A DNA stretch of 64,000 bases from Paulinella micropora (Eukaryota; Cercozoa; Imbricatea; Euglyphida; Paulinellidae). Numbering within the stretch: the stretch's first letter is position 1; each line of letters starts with the position of its first letter. The stretch is from NCBI GenBank assembly GCA_019918135.1, contig WBZZ01006266.1, positions 310,001 through 374,000 of the forward strand, read 5' to 3'. The notes under the pieces were generated by a model. That model searched no databases, was not told the origin of the DNA, and saw only the letters and a list, made by a program, of their open reading frames with translations. Made by a program: the position numbers and the translations under genes. Of the stretch, positions 8,724-17,400 are shown piece after piece.

Positions 8724-9611
8724 ATGAATGGAGACGATATTACCGAACTTGCCCAAGCCTTTGAAAAAAAGTGGCCAGCGAAATGGTCTAGCGCATTCAA
8801 GTGCGGTGCAAGGTCAAATGACGCCAAGAGCGTCTTGAAATATCTGCAAAATCATCAAGCATCTAGCCTGTACTTTTTTATTCAGGGAAGTGCTTACGGC
8901 AAATCAAAGAGCTTCGCGGATTTTAGCGAGCGCGTTGATGGTTACTATATGTTGACCGACTTGAAGCAGCTGTTTGAGCTTTACAAGAAACGGACTGAAA
9001 ATGAAAACCGAACAGGTATCACATACGTTGCCCCCAAGTGGGAGGCTTTTCTTATAGACTTGCTAAAGAATGAAAGCAAGGGCATAGTGCTCTCTCTGCA
9101 AAAGCTGAGCTCAACCGACGCAGAACCAAGGTTTGCCTACGAGTGGACACGACTCCAGACCCAAGCTAGGTCTTACACCACCGAAAAATACACAAGCCAA
9201 GCAGACAAGATTGACTGGCCTGAATATTTGGAACATATCCTGAGAATCCTTCAGGTCGTTGTTCTCCGCGCCGATCCTGACGTTTCTGGAATATACACCT
9301 GCGACACGCTGGATAATTCCTACCGGAAACAAGACGAGAAGGATTGGGGTACATTCTTGCAATCACTCTTGAAAGGAGCAGAGGACGAGGGCATCGTGCT
9401 CACCAAAGACAGCTGTACCATCATCGCTAGACAGGAAATTCCCGCCTACGACTGGGCAAAGCTGCAAGGGGAGGCGAAAACCTTTACTGCTAATGAAAAC
9501 GCGCAAAACTATTACTCGTACCGCGGCAGTAACAGCACAGAGGTCGATTGGTTGGGATACCTAAGAGACCTAGCTAGTAAAAAAAATATTGTTCGTTTGG
9601 TCTTGGGCTAA
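8724..9611 (+). CDS. Unrecognised 295-aa protein with two internal repeats
   Basis: The first ATG of the frame is at 8724 (an in-frame TTG lies at 8709) and the stop is TAA at 9609-9611. I recognise no family. Residues of about 103-170 and 210-285 form two related repeats, each with W-x-x-F-L-x-x-LLK, then KGIVLS or EGIVLT, then a Y/D-W-x-x-L-Q-x-x-A motif, and a final DW-x-x-YL. The N-terminal region holds a KKWPAKWSSAFKCG segment, also Trp-rich. No signal peptide, membrane helix or metal site is evident. The gene is AT-richer than the flanking repeats. The upstream 80 bp is AT-rich (TCTTATATCATCGAT) and may contain the promoter. Confidence 0.7.
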   Translation: MNGDDITELAQAFEKKWPAKWSSAFKCGARSNDAKSVLKYLQNHQASSLYFFIQGSAYGKSKSFADFSERVDGYYMLTDLKQLFELYKKRTENENRTGITYVAPKWEAFLIDLLKNESKGIVLSLQKLSSTDAEPRFAYEWTRLQTQARSYTTEKYTSQADKIDWPEYLEHILRILQVVVLRADPDVSGIYTCDTLDNSYRKQDEKDWGTFLQSLLKGAEDEGIVLTKDSCTIIARQEIPAYDWAKLQGEAKTFTANENAQNYYSYRGSNSTEVDWLGYLRDLASKKNIVRLVLG

Positions 9612-9815
9612 GGACCAACGGAAGATCGCCAACCAAGACTTTGCGGCTCAAGTCACCAGTACCAAATATAAGGCTTTGTATAGATTTCATTTAAAAAAAT
9701 TGTTTGCTTTTCTTTTGGCATCCTCGTACCGGGGGGGCAAAGCCTCCCCCGAGCCCGCCCCCCCCCCCCCCACTTTTAACCCGCGCCAGCGGACTTGCGC
9801 CGACACCGTCGCGCG

Positions 9816-9930
9816 CGCTGGTTTCGATCGTAGATGGTGTTTCTAGGTCTGGCACACTGGCGGGCCAACTCAAAGAACTCTTGGAACTCTTGTGCCCGGA
9901 TCGAAGACAGCTCGCTACAAAGACGTAAGC
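9816..9930 (+). pseudogene. Fragment of the SF3-like cassette gene
   Basis: The sequence encodes VDGVSRSGTLAGQLKELLEL and then LCPDRRQL, matching the Walker B-like region and following helix of the 13742 protein (IDGVSRPAHTGGQLKELLEL). Flanking sequence is unrelated: a poly-C tract upstream and a minus-strand RING/Sel1-like piece downstream. It is a short isolated fragment. Confidence 0.75.
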
Positions 9931-10100
9931 CCACTGCGGCTCAAGCGCCGGACTCCTTACACCCTCCGTCGCCAGCTTGCAGTACAGCGAGAACAGGTCC
10001 TGGCGCAGCAGCAGCGCCCCGCCGGCACCCTTTTGTGGCCGGGCCCCGGGGCCGACCACAAAGGACAGCAGGTCCGCGCCAAACTCGGCTTCATCCAAAT
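9930..10100 (-). pseudogene. Possible RING/Sel1-family fragment
   Basis: Read on the minus strand, this GC-rich piece contains LDEAEFGADLLSFVVG, echoing LDEAEFRYYDDSFF in the intact RING/Sel1 protein, then GALLLRQDLFSLYCKLA. The match is short, so assignment to that family is tentative. The same LDEAEFG start occurs at about 53.94-53.97 kb with a different continuation. Confidence 0.35.
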
Positions 10101-10470
10101 TTCCTCCCCGCCCTCCCTTTTTCTTTTCTCTCTGCCCCCGCTTTCCTCTTCTCCTTGAGCCCTCCGGGCTCAGGGGGCTCGGGGAGAGAGAAAAAGAGGG
10201 GGGGAGGGCGCCCCCTCCCATCACACATCTACCCCTCGCCTTCCCCTCTTTCCCTTCCAACTGCCCGCCGGTCTCTGGAGGGGGTTCACCTCTCCAAGAA
10301 TTCAATCCAATCCGCATCTCGGTGATCTGTTCCAAGATGTTTTTTTGGCCGGGAGCAAAATTAACTATAACAGTTCCATTGAAATTTAATTTTAAAAAAC
10401 TCACAAATTTAAACGGAATGAGGCAAAAAGCGGGGGAGCGAGTGCCGGTCTCTCTCATCCATCCGCCGCA
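10090..10470. repeat. Duplicated foldback block (paired with about 53950-54330)
   Basis: The block is nearly identical to 53950-54330. It contains polypyrimidine then polypurine arms meeting at the hairpin GAGCCCTCCGGGCTC, then a unique AT-rich stretch (GTTCCATTGAAATTTAATTT). GAGCCC/GGGCTC hairpins of this type recur near 13717, 17686, 18440, 23750, 24225 and 42542. No gene is credible here. Confidence 0.75.
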
Positions 10471-11000
10471 GGGCTGCGCTGGAGCACAGTGCGCAAGATC
10501 AGCGGAAATATCTGCTAGAATATGAAAAGTGGAAAAAAAAATTTTTTCGGATGCGTTTGCACGCGCAAACAAGGGGCGAGGGGAGTGGGGGGGGGGGGGG
10601 TAAGCAGGGGGCGACGGGAACAGAGGGGGGACGGGGCGGGGGGGGGAGCACTCCCCCCTCCCCCTTCTTCCCCCCTTTCCTCTTTCTCCTCTCCCTCCCC
10701 CCTCCCCTTCTTCCTCCCCTGTTTGTTTCTTTGGTTATCGGGCAAAAAAAATTTTTTTTTCCTGATTTCATATTTTTCATATTTTTCTGACCTTGCGCAC
10801 GGTGGCCGAGCCATGGCACCGACAGGACGCCGTCTGGGCTGTGAGACCCTCGCCCACCTGCTACATGGACCACCGCCGTCCATCCGCCGCAGGGCTGCGC
10901 TGGAAGCACGGTGCGAGCACGGTGCGCAAGATCTGCGGATGTAGGAAAATATGAAAAGTGGAAAAAAAATTCGGAACGTGCTGAGGCTAAATCTAGATAA
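10470..11000. repeat. Family A foldback repeats
   Basis: A 3' half-unit lies at about 10455-10530 and a full unit at 10765-10970, separated by the hairpin GTTTGCACGCGCAAAC (near 10556) and long poly-G and poly-C arms that meet at GGGGAGCACTCCCC (about 10643-10660). Between 11000 and 11183 there is AT-rich sequence with no gene that I can support. Confidence 0.75.
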
Positions 11001-11183
11001 CAGGAAACGGAAGCTAGTCCAAGCGAGTGCGTCGAATTAAAAAAATTGATCCTCACTGCACCGGCACGGGAACCTATAAATTTGCAGCCGGCCAGCCAGC
11101 AGTAGCGAGCCAGTTGCAAACTGCAAAGCACGAGCTCTTTAATTTAAAAAAGCCGGCAACGATTCTCTTTCTTTTTGTTTGTC

Positions 11184-13493
11184 TTAGATGGTGTGCGGGC
11201 TGCCCAGGCTCTCCCGGGCCAGCTGTGTGCGTTCACTTGCTACTTGCTCAAAGCATTGCATCGCTTCCAGCTCCAGCAAGGCGCGTTCTGCCTGGGTAGC
11301 AGCGCGGGGCGCTTGCGACATCCACAGGTCCAAGCCAAGTTGCCAGAGCACCTTCCAACGCAAGCCATGCTTCTCGCCGCGCGCGGACAAGCGCAGCCAA
11401 CGGAGTTTGTCGACCCCTGCCTCGCAAACGTAGAGCCCCAGGATGCCTTGGGCGTACGCATCGCCGGAGGCTGCCAGGCGCTCGCACTGCGCTCTTGCGC
11501 GCTTCGCTTCGTCTGCTGTAAGGTCTGCAGACCTCAGACAGGAGCTCTCTAGCCAGCCCGCTACCGCGCGGCTGGCGGAGCTGTGCTCTTGCTCCGCCCT
11601 AGCCAGGAGGGCCGCCTTATCGCACTTTTTCCCCGGGCCGGCGGCCCCTCCGCACAGCTCGCAGCTGAGGCCCGCGCAACTCAGCTGTGTTATCTGTAAA
11701 TCTTGCCATTTGAACATGTCGTCCAAGACTTTGTTGTCCTTCACCGCTGTGTACGGGCGGGTCAAGGGGTCGTACTGGTCTGTGGAGAAAAAGCTGTCGT
11801 CATAGTAGCGAAACTCAGCCTCGTCCAGCGTAGCCGCCAGCGAGAACAGCAACACGATATCCCGACCTTCGAGCGAACACCACGGCCCCTCGTCTGGAGG
11901 TACGCCCCCTCCGCCGCGTAGCTTGTGTCGCCAGGGCGCCACGCACAGCCGCCCAAGCTCGAACAGAGCAACCGCGAGGAAATCGCTAGAGTGGTACGGT
12001 CCTGACCCAAAGTGGAGCCAGCTGTCCGCATTGTCCCATTCGCCGAGGGGACGCAGCTTGTGCAAGTAACCGGGAAGGCCCGCGTCGGTCGAGCCCTCGC
12101 CGGGCTCCTCCTTCTCCTCCGTCGTAGACAAAAACAGAGACCAGGACCGCTGCAGGTAGTCTGGCAAGCCCGCGGGGGGCGAGCTCGCGCGGGGCTTCTT
12201 CGTCGTAGACAAGAACAGAGACCAGGCCCGGCGCTTGTCAATCGGCAGCGCCGCACCTCCCGACAGGCACAAACAACCGAGCCTGTACGCGGCCAGGTGC
12301 TGACAAGTGATGAGCCAGGCGCAGACGACCGCCCGCTCTAGTGCCGAGACACCCCGCGCGTGGTTCTGAGCCACGCCGCGTCCTAGCAACCAGCACACAC
12401 CTAGCTCGTACAGGTCGAAATAGTTCGGCTGAGGCAGCTGTAGCAAGAGCTCTGCGGCCTCGGCTTCCAACGCGCGGACTTGCCGGCGCTCGGCGGGCGA
12501 GGCGACATACTTGCAGTGGTAGGCCATGCGCAGCAGCCTGTGCGCTAGCCCCGACTGCCACTCTGCGCGCAACTTAGTATCGTCGTGCGAAGCCGTAAGC
12601 AGCGAAATTGCGCGTCGGAACATAACGAGTGCCTGCGCGGAGGGGGCCTCATTCTGCCAGTACATTCTGGCTAAGGTGTAAGCATTCATTGCGTCCGGAA
12701 CCTTCTGATCTGCTTTTTCGAAGAAGCGCACGCGGTCAGACTCGTAGAAATAGTTCTCATCAAGGCATTCTAGTTCACTACGCCACCGGTCGCGGGCTAG
12801 GGCTACCACGGGACAGGGGGCCGCCTCGCAACACTCCTGGCCCGTGTGTGCCAGGGCTTGCAACAGCAATCTGAAGCCGCGCTTGGCTTCGTACCACTTT
12901 CCGTAGCACCGGCCACTGGCCTCATCCAGCCAAGCCTCTGCATACCCTGCCTTCAAGGCCGCCAAGCGGAAGCGCTCAGCCTCGGCGTCGTCTTCCACGC
13001 GGTGACACAAGGTAAACTGCGCCTTTCTGTCTCCCTGCGCGGCGGCCCTCCGCAGCCACGCCAAGGCCTCGTCGGTCTGATTGCGCTCCAGCAGCTTCAA
13101 GCCTACCTCTCGCTGGCTGCGGGCGTGCCCCTCCTCCGCACTGCTGCGCACCACGTGCTCACAGGCGCGCGTGTGAGCAGCGAGGTCGCCTAGCCTGATC
13201 ACTGCCGGGCAGGCAGCCGACAGACAGACAGGCAGCCGGAGGTTCAGCACTTCGCGCCTGGTGTGGTGGCAGGGGTCGCCCCGCGCGCTCTCTTGGCGGC
13301 AGTGCGGGCATCGTTGTCGGGGCAAGTCACATGCCAGCGCTTGCGAGAAGCAGTCTTGGCAGAAACACTGCCCGCAGTCGTGCGCTACCGCCTCACGTAC
13401 TATGCCGAGGCAAAGAGGACACGACAATTCGTACGGCACCTCTGTTTGGTCGTGGGCAAACCAGCCTGGTATGAAGTGCCCGGCTAGGCGCAC
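11184..13493 (-). CDS. RING zinc finger and Sel1-repeat protein, about 769 aa
   Basis: The N-terminus has a RING-like finger: Cys at about 25, 28, 40, 45, 48, 62 and 65 (CPLC, CGQCFC, QDC, CPHC). In the usual CGHxFC motif the His is replaced by Gln, with an extra Cys beside it, so the zinc site is altered. A TRAF-like C/H cluster follows (ACPAVIRLGDLAAHTRACEH). Residues from about 120 onward contain Sel1/TPR-like helical repeats (EGHARSQREVGLKLLERNQT; FDLYELGVCWLLGRGVAQNH). A CELC-x6-GKKC motif lies near 630. RING fingers usually act as E3 ubiquitin ligases and Sel1 repeats as adaptors; here this is inference. The start is odd: the frame has a stop just upstream and no ATG before the RING, so GTG 13493 or an upstream exon must provide the start. 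It is divergent from the HNH gene, and two broken copies lie at 5.5 and 37.6-38.4 kb. Confidence 0.75.
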   Translation of the reverse strand: MRLAGHFIPGWFAHDQTEVPYELSCPLCLGIVREAVAHDCGQCFCQDCFSQALACDLPRQRCPHCRQESARGDPCHHTRREVLNLRLPVCLSAACPAVIRLGDLAAHTRACEHVVRSSAEEGHARSQREVGLKLLERNQTDEALAWLRRAAAQGDRKAQFTLCHRVEDDAEAERFRLAALKAGYAEAWLDEASGRCYGKWYEAKRGFRLLLQALAHTGQECCEAAPCPVVALARDRWRSELECLDENYFYESDRVRFFEKADQKVPDAMNAYTLARMYWQNEAPSAQALVMFRRAISLLTASHDDTKLRAEWQSGLAHRLLRMAYHCKYVASPAERRQVRALEAEAAELLLQLPQPNYFDLYELGVCWLLGRGVAQNHARGVSALERAVVCAWLITCQHLAAYRLGCLCLSGGAALPIDKRRAWSLFLSTTKKPRASSPPAGLPDYLQRSWSLFLSTTEEKEEPGEGSTDAGLPGYLHKLRPLGEWDNADSWLHFGSGPYHSSDFLAVALFELGRLCVAPWRHKLRGGGGVPPDEGPWCSLEGRDIVLLFSLAATLDEAEFRYYDDSFFSTDQYDPLTRPYTAVKDNKVLDDMFKWQDLQITQLSCAGLSCELCGGAAGPGKKCDKAALLARAEQEHSSASRAVAGWLESSCLRSADLTADEAKRARAQCERLAASGDAYAQGILGLYVCEAGVDKLRWLRLSARGEKHGLRWKVLWQLGLDLWMSQAPRAATQAERALLELEAMQCFEQVASERTQLARESLGSPHTI

Positions 13494-13741
13494 GTTTATT
13501 TAAAATCCAAACGTGCACCTGACTTCTTTTTTTATCTGTTCCCTCCTACCTCCTCCCCCACCACCCCCCCCCCCCACACACACACAGGTTTGTGCTAGGC
13601 TAGCCAAGGGGGGGGGGGGGCGGCCCCCCGTGTGAACTTCCAGAGAAAGTCTGCCTGATTTGTTTCCCATCCTCCTTTTTCTTTTCTCTACTCCCCCTCT
13701 AGTCCCTCCCCCTTGAGCCCCCCGGGCTCAGAAGGCTCCGG
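13494..13741. promoter_or_regulatory. Intergenic region between divergent cassette genes
   Basis: About 250 bp separates the two divergent genes. The RING/Sel1 side has ACGTTTATTTAAAAT next to the start, a possible AT-rich promoter. The middle holds poly-C then poly-G arms (13563-13620), and the HNH side has a hairpin GAGCCCCCCGGGCTC at about 13717-13731, ten bases before the ATG at 13742. Shared regulation of the pair is inference. The 5' flanks of the decayed copies differ here. Confidence 0.35.
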
Positions 13742-15868
13742 ATGGAAGACACGGAGCGTCGCCTAGAGACCCTTGCGCAGATGAGTGGCGAGGAAAGCTT
13801 GCTGCAGCTGCTGCAAAGACCCTTGGTCACGATAGAGCAAGCTCGAGAAATTATTTACAAGTTTTTCAAGACAGAGGCAACCGAGCATTTCTGGCAAGAC
13901 CTCCGTGACATGCTGTCGCGATGGTGGTTAGCAAAGACTGAAACACACGCGGCAGTGAGGGTCGTTGCGCCAAGAAAGGTGTTGATAGGCGAGCCCATCC
14001 CCGTTGAGTACACACAGGTCTTTAAGCTCTATCACCTGCCACAGAGTTTCAGACCCGACCGACTGGAGCTGGTGCCGTGCCACTGGGCATCGTGCTACAC
14101 CAAGGAACGAAACCTCTTTAAGCTTTGGGAGACCTATTGTGTCCAAGCCCTGCCAGAGCAGGACCTGGAGACTTTGCTCCTACCTAAAAAACTCCTGACC
14201 GGGGACAGCGGCACGGCCGATTGCAGCGCCCCGGCGCTGGACTGGGGCGACATGATTCGGAGCTGTTTCGAACCGCCCGACGGAAGCTTTTTTGTTGGCT
14301 GGCTCTCGCTCCTGCTTGGTCTCGTACGCCCCTCACAAGAGCCCCCTGTACGGTCGTGGGTATGCCTTACGGGTACGGTTCCCCTTCTGCTTAAGCAGAT
14401 CCTACGCGCAGTTTGCCAGGCATTGGGCGATGAACACGTATGGGTTCTTCGTGACGATGACGTGAACAAGCCACCTTGCCTACAACACTGCTTGCTGACT
14501 CTGATAGATGGTGTTTCTAGACCTGCGCACACGGGTGGCCAACTCAAAGAACTCTTGGAACTCTTGTGCTTGGATCGAAGACAGCTTGCTAAAAAGACAT
14601 CTATTTACCAACGCAATCAAAGCCAGGTACTAGTGTTGCCAGCCGCTAGCGGGCAGCCACTATGGTCGGCGGAACAGCTCGTGTGGCTTGGAGTCTCCAC
14701 GGCTACGCCCCTAAGGCTTGCTGTTGTCGCACCGCCTGCCTTGGCAGAGGTACCTGCGCAGCAGGCGCTCGTTCGGCATTTGCGCGCCGTTGCGCCCGTC
14801 GACCCGCGCCTGGCGAGCCACGGCCTCCCCGGCGGATTAGGGGGCTGGGGGCCAGACTTTCGCAGTTCCGTCGTCAGGCAACACAGTTTGCCAGGTCCGG
14901 CTAAAACCAAGGGGACAGCGCCCTACCGAGTTCTCTGCCTTTTACAAGGCAAACACAAGGGGATGTTTGCCATGCGACCCCAGGATCTCGTGGCTAGCTT
15001 TGCGCAGAGCCTGGGGCTTTGCCAGGAAGAAATGACCCAAGCTGCCACAGAGTGCTTTTGGCGACGTTTGCAAGCGACGTTTCCGAGGGTTAATCTGGCC
15101 CATAAAGGCAAGCAAAATATGTATGACGAGAACGGAAAGCCTACAAAAGGCTTGTTGTTCCCTTATACAGCACATGAGCTGTTGCCCCAGCTAGGCGGCG
15201 AGACGCCTCTCAGGAAGGAGCGGAAGAAGAGAGAAAAGAAAAAAAAGAAAAAAGATTCAACAAAGCCTGAAGAAGAAGAAGCAGGACGAAGAAAAAAAAA
15301 GAAACGCAGACGAGAGAAATCTGTGGCAGGGCACCACGGAGCAGCAGAAACAACAATACGCGAGCAGAGCCTTGTGCCCCCCTCGGACTTGCACAGCTGG
15401 GAAGAACAGGACATATTCCATCCGGCGGGCAAACGCGTTCTTCAAGCGATCCTTACCAGAATGAACGCGCTTTACCAAGAGTCAGAGGTTAGAGTCACGC
15501 CAGTCTATCTGGGCTTTGTCGAGCCGCTCAAGAATGTTAAGCGATACATGTCGCGTGATCAAGTGCGACAATGGGTAAAAGAGAACAGAAAGCACCACTC
15601 GCTGCGGGACTACTTCGACGCCGAGGGGCGGCGCAAATTGGCTTGGCACGTGGATCATATCATACCCGTCTCTGTTGGGGGACTAGACCACCCTCGCAAC
15701 TACGCCATCATGCCCCAGGTGTTTAACGCCGAGTTCAGCGGCTGGTGGACAGCCGCCAAGGCTCAGTATATCTCCACGATGGCCGCACGCAAGGCACTCT
15801 TGTTTGCGAGGTACGTCCGAAAGAAGACCCTCCGCGACACTAATTTAGATGACCTGGAGCCCTGGTGA
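13742..15868 (+). CDS. Degenerate D5/SF3-type helicase-like protein with C-terminal HNH nuclease, 708 aa
   Basis: ATG at 13742, stop TGA at 15866-15868. Residues 1-200 are helical, with a conserved FW-x-DLRD-x(4)-RWW and an NLFKLW motif. Residues 207-300 follow the order of an SF3/D5-like ATPase: WVCLTGTVPLLLKQIL at the Walker A position but without GK[ST]; LLTLIDG at Walker B without the acidic pair; and NQSQVLVLP at the sensor-1 Asn. An inactive ATPase is therefore likely (inference). Residues of about 403-484 form a conserved C-terminal domain (GKHKGMFAMRPQDLVASF; KGLLFPYT), possibly a winged helix. A Lys/Arg/Glu-rich linker of about 60 residues follows, which may be a nuclear signal. The HNH module is at about 580-690 with HVDHIIP (H636, D638, H639) and HPRNY (N653). 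Two broken copies exist in matching cassettes. Confidence 0.7.
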   Translation: MEDTERRLETLAQMSGEESLLQLLQRPLVTIEQAREIIYKFFKTEATEHFWQDLRDMLSRWWLAKTETHAAVRVVAPRKVLIGEPIPVEYTQVFKLYHLPQSFRPDRLELVPCHWASCYTKERNLFKLWETYCVQALPEQDLETLLLPKKLLTGDSGTADCSAPALDWGDMIRSCFEPPDGSFFVGWLSLLLGLVRPSQEPPVRSWVCLTGTVPLLLKQILRAVCQALGDEHVWVLRDDDVNKPPCLQHCLLTLIDGVSRPAHTGGQLKELLELLCLDRRQLAKKTSIYQRNQSQVLVLPAASGQPLWSAEQLVWLGVSTATPLRLAVVAPPALAEVPAQQALVRHLRAVAPVDPRLASHGLPGGLGGWGPDFRSSVVRQHSLPGPAKTKGTAPYRVLCLLQGKHKGMFAMRPQDLVASFAQSLGLCQEEMTQAATECFWRRLQATFPRVNLAHKGKQNMYDENGKPTKGLLFPYTAHELLPQLGGETPLRKERKKREKKKKKKDSTKPEEEEAGRRKKKKRRREKSVAGHHGAAETTIREQSLVPPSDLHSWEEQDIFHPAGKRVLQAILTRMNALYQESEVRVTPVYLGFVEPLKNVKRYMSRDQVRQWVKENRKHHSLRDYFDAEGRRKLAWHVDHIIPVSVGGLDHPRNYAIMPQVFNAEFSGWWTAAKAQYISTMAARKALLFARYVRKKTLRDTNLDDLEPW

Positions 15869-16160
15869 AGAAGAAAGCCGGCAGGGCTAGTTTGTGGAGA
15901 AAATCGAACCGGTGCTGCGCGGGCTGCTGCTGGGCGTGCCTTGGACAAGATTAAAATTTTGTCAGTGATTTTTTTCTTGTCTGATTTCCCGCGGAAAGAA
16001 ACGCGCGCCGAATTTTTTTGTTGAGGCAGTCCGCGCGCCGCGCCCACACCCCGCTCCTAGTTTACAGTGTCAAGTATAAGACTTTTTCAAGATTTAATTT
16101 AGCGTATTTTCACAGATCTTTTTGTTTTACTTAGCGAGAGACAGTTCCTCGCCCTCGTTT
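15869..16160. repeat. Cassette spacer, duplicated at 39238-39471
   Basis: GTGGAGAAAATCGAACCGGT and the following sequence match 39250 onward. The copy at 39.3 kb lacks about 40 bp here (from TTCTTGTCTGATTTCC on). A family B-like unit (TTACAGTGTCAAGTATAAGA) lies at about 16060-16090. No gene is seen. This is the start of a duplicated block that runs, with gaps, from 15885 to about 17870 and from 39240 to about 42710. Confidence 0.7.
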
Positions 16161-16694
16161 CTATTGCAGGAGCTGTAATGTTTTATTCCATTCAGCCTCC
16201 TTTAACAGACTAGGCCTCAAATTGCGTATTTTCTCGAGAGGTTCACGCAGAGCCTCTTTCAGCTTATCTCTGTCACGTTCCGCTTCCTGCTCGGTTTTAA
16301 AACCGTCGTAATGATAAGTCGTCCCCAACCCGCTGCCATACCGCGTCCAGTTAAATTCTAGAAAAGCCTTCACGAGCCGCATAATCTCTTGGGCCCCATA
16401 CTCGTTTGTTTCGTACCAGTTCCGCAACGTCTGCACAAGTTTTGTTCCGGCTTCATCAGGGAATTCTTTATCTTTCGACTTTACGACCCGAGCTAGAGTG
16501 CCGACAAGGTCATCAACCTCTTGCTTGGACAGCTGTTCGATTTTATTCCTTTCGGCCTCGGCCACCTGTTTCTGTTTTTTTTCTTCTTCTGCTTTCTTGG
16601 CCTTGGCTTGCTTAGCAAGGGCTTGCTCACGCTGAGCTTCGAGTTCGGCTACAAAGCTTTCGTAGCGATCCAGCTGGTTTCTCAACAAAATCAA
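16161..16694 (-). pseudogene. Coiled-coil cassette gene, N-terminally truncated
   Basis: This is identical or nearly so to the last 177 codons of the intact gene at 39472-40413. The homology stops at RDLILLRNQ, where the sequence jumps to the foldback family D (CGCGCTACTATTAAGGACC). In the intact copy about 1.6 kb lies between these points, so a deletion has removed the N-terminus and promoter. The retained part includes the Ala/Lys/Glu coiled coil (AKQAKAKKAEEEKKQKQVAE) and the C-terminal domain. An internal start could still give a short product. Confidence 0.75.
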
Positions 16695-16699
16695 ATCGC

Positions 16700-17125
16700 G
16701 CTCTCGCGCTACTATTAAGGACCTAAGGCTCTAAATTGCCCCTCGGGGAGTTCCCGGGGGGACACGTCCCATTTTTCTCTCCCAACCCCTTTCTTCCCCC
16801 GCCCCCTTCTCTTCCCCCCTCCCCACTGTCCTGTGAAAAAGGGGAAGGGAGGCGGGGGGTAGAGAAGGGGGGGAAGGGAACGGTCCCACGGAAAATTAGA
16901 GCCTTAGATCCCTAGGAGCGTGAGAGTGCGACACAGCGCTGGGGCGCAGCTTGGGGCTGCCCGAGCCGTGCTAGGCCCACCGAGCCTGTGCTCTGCTGCG
17001 CTCTCACGCTACTAGGCGTGCGAGGCTCTAAATTGCCCCTCGGCGAGTTCCCGTGGGGTAACACGTCCCATTTTTCTCTCCTCCCCTTTCTCTCCCCCTC
17101 CCCTTTTTTCACAGGACAGTGGGGA
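16700..17125. repeat. Family D foldback repeats
   Basis: CTAAGGCTCTAA near 16730 and TTAGAGCCTTAG near 16898 are inverted copies about 170 bp apart, with outer arms also alike (CTCTCGCGCTACT against AGCGTGAGAG). The inside is polypyrimidine, then CACTGTCCTGTG, then polypurine. A related sequence (CGACACAGCGCTGGGGCGCA... GCTAGGCCCACCGAGCCTGT) follows at 16928-16995, and a second, flipped set with CACAGGACAGTG is at 17010-17125. Other copies lie at 41480-42060 and 48330-48560. Confidence 0.7.
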
Positions 17126-17127
17126 AG

Positions 17128-17400
17128 GGAAGGGGAAGAGGAGAATTGGGAAAGGCGGGTGAGGAAAAGTTTGGGGTTAGCATGAAACAACGTTTCCGAG
17201 GCTACACAGAACACAAAGGGGCAAAATGAAGCAAAGAAAAAGGATCAAACAATGTGTAGGCGGTGAGGCTTTGACTCTCCGGGAGGTACTACGTAGCAGT
17301 CGGTTGATTGGTTACAAAGTTAAAAAAGTTTTTTATTAAAAGCTCGGGTTCTGACGATGAGGAGCCTAATGGTTTACGCGTAAGTCGCTCCAGCTCGTTG
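17128..17400 (+). pseudogene. Remnant of an SF3-like gene 3' end plus its flank
   Basis: GGAGAATTGGGAAAGGCGGG and the next bases match 51293-51345 in the intact 48718 gene (ELGKAGEEKFWASMKERF). The sequence then jumps to a match with 51840-51990, downstream of that gene (GGGGCAAAATGAAGCAAA, GTAGCAGTCGGTTGATTGGT). The same joined fragment occurs at 42087-42290. It is a duplicated, internally deleted 3' end; the ORF that can be read through it into downstream repeats is not credible as a gene. Confidence 0.65.
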
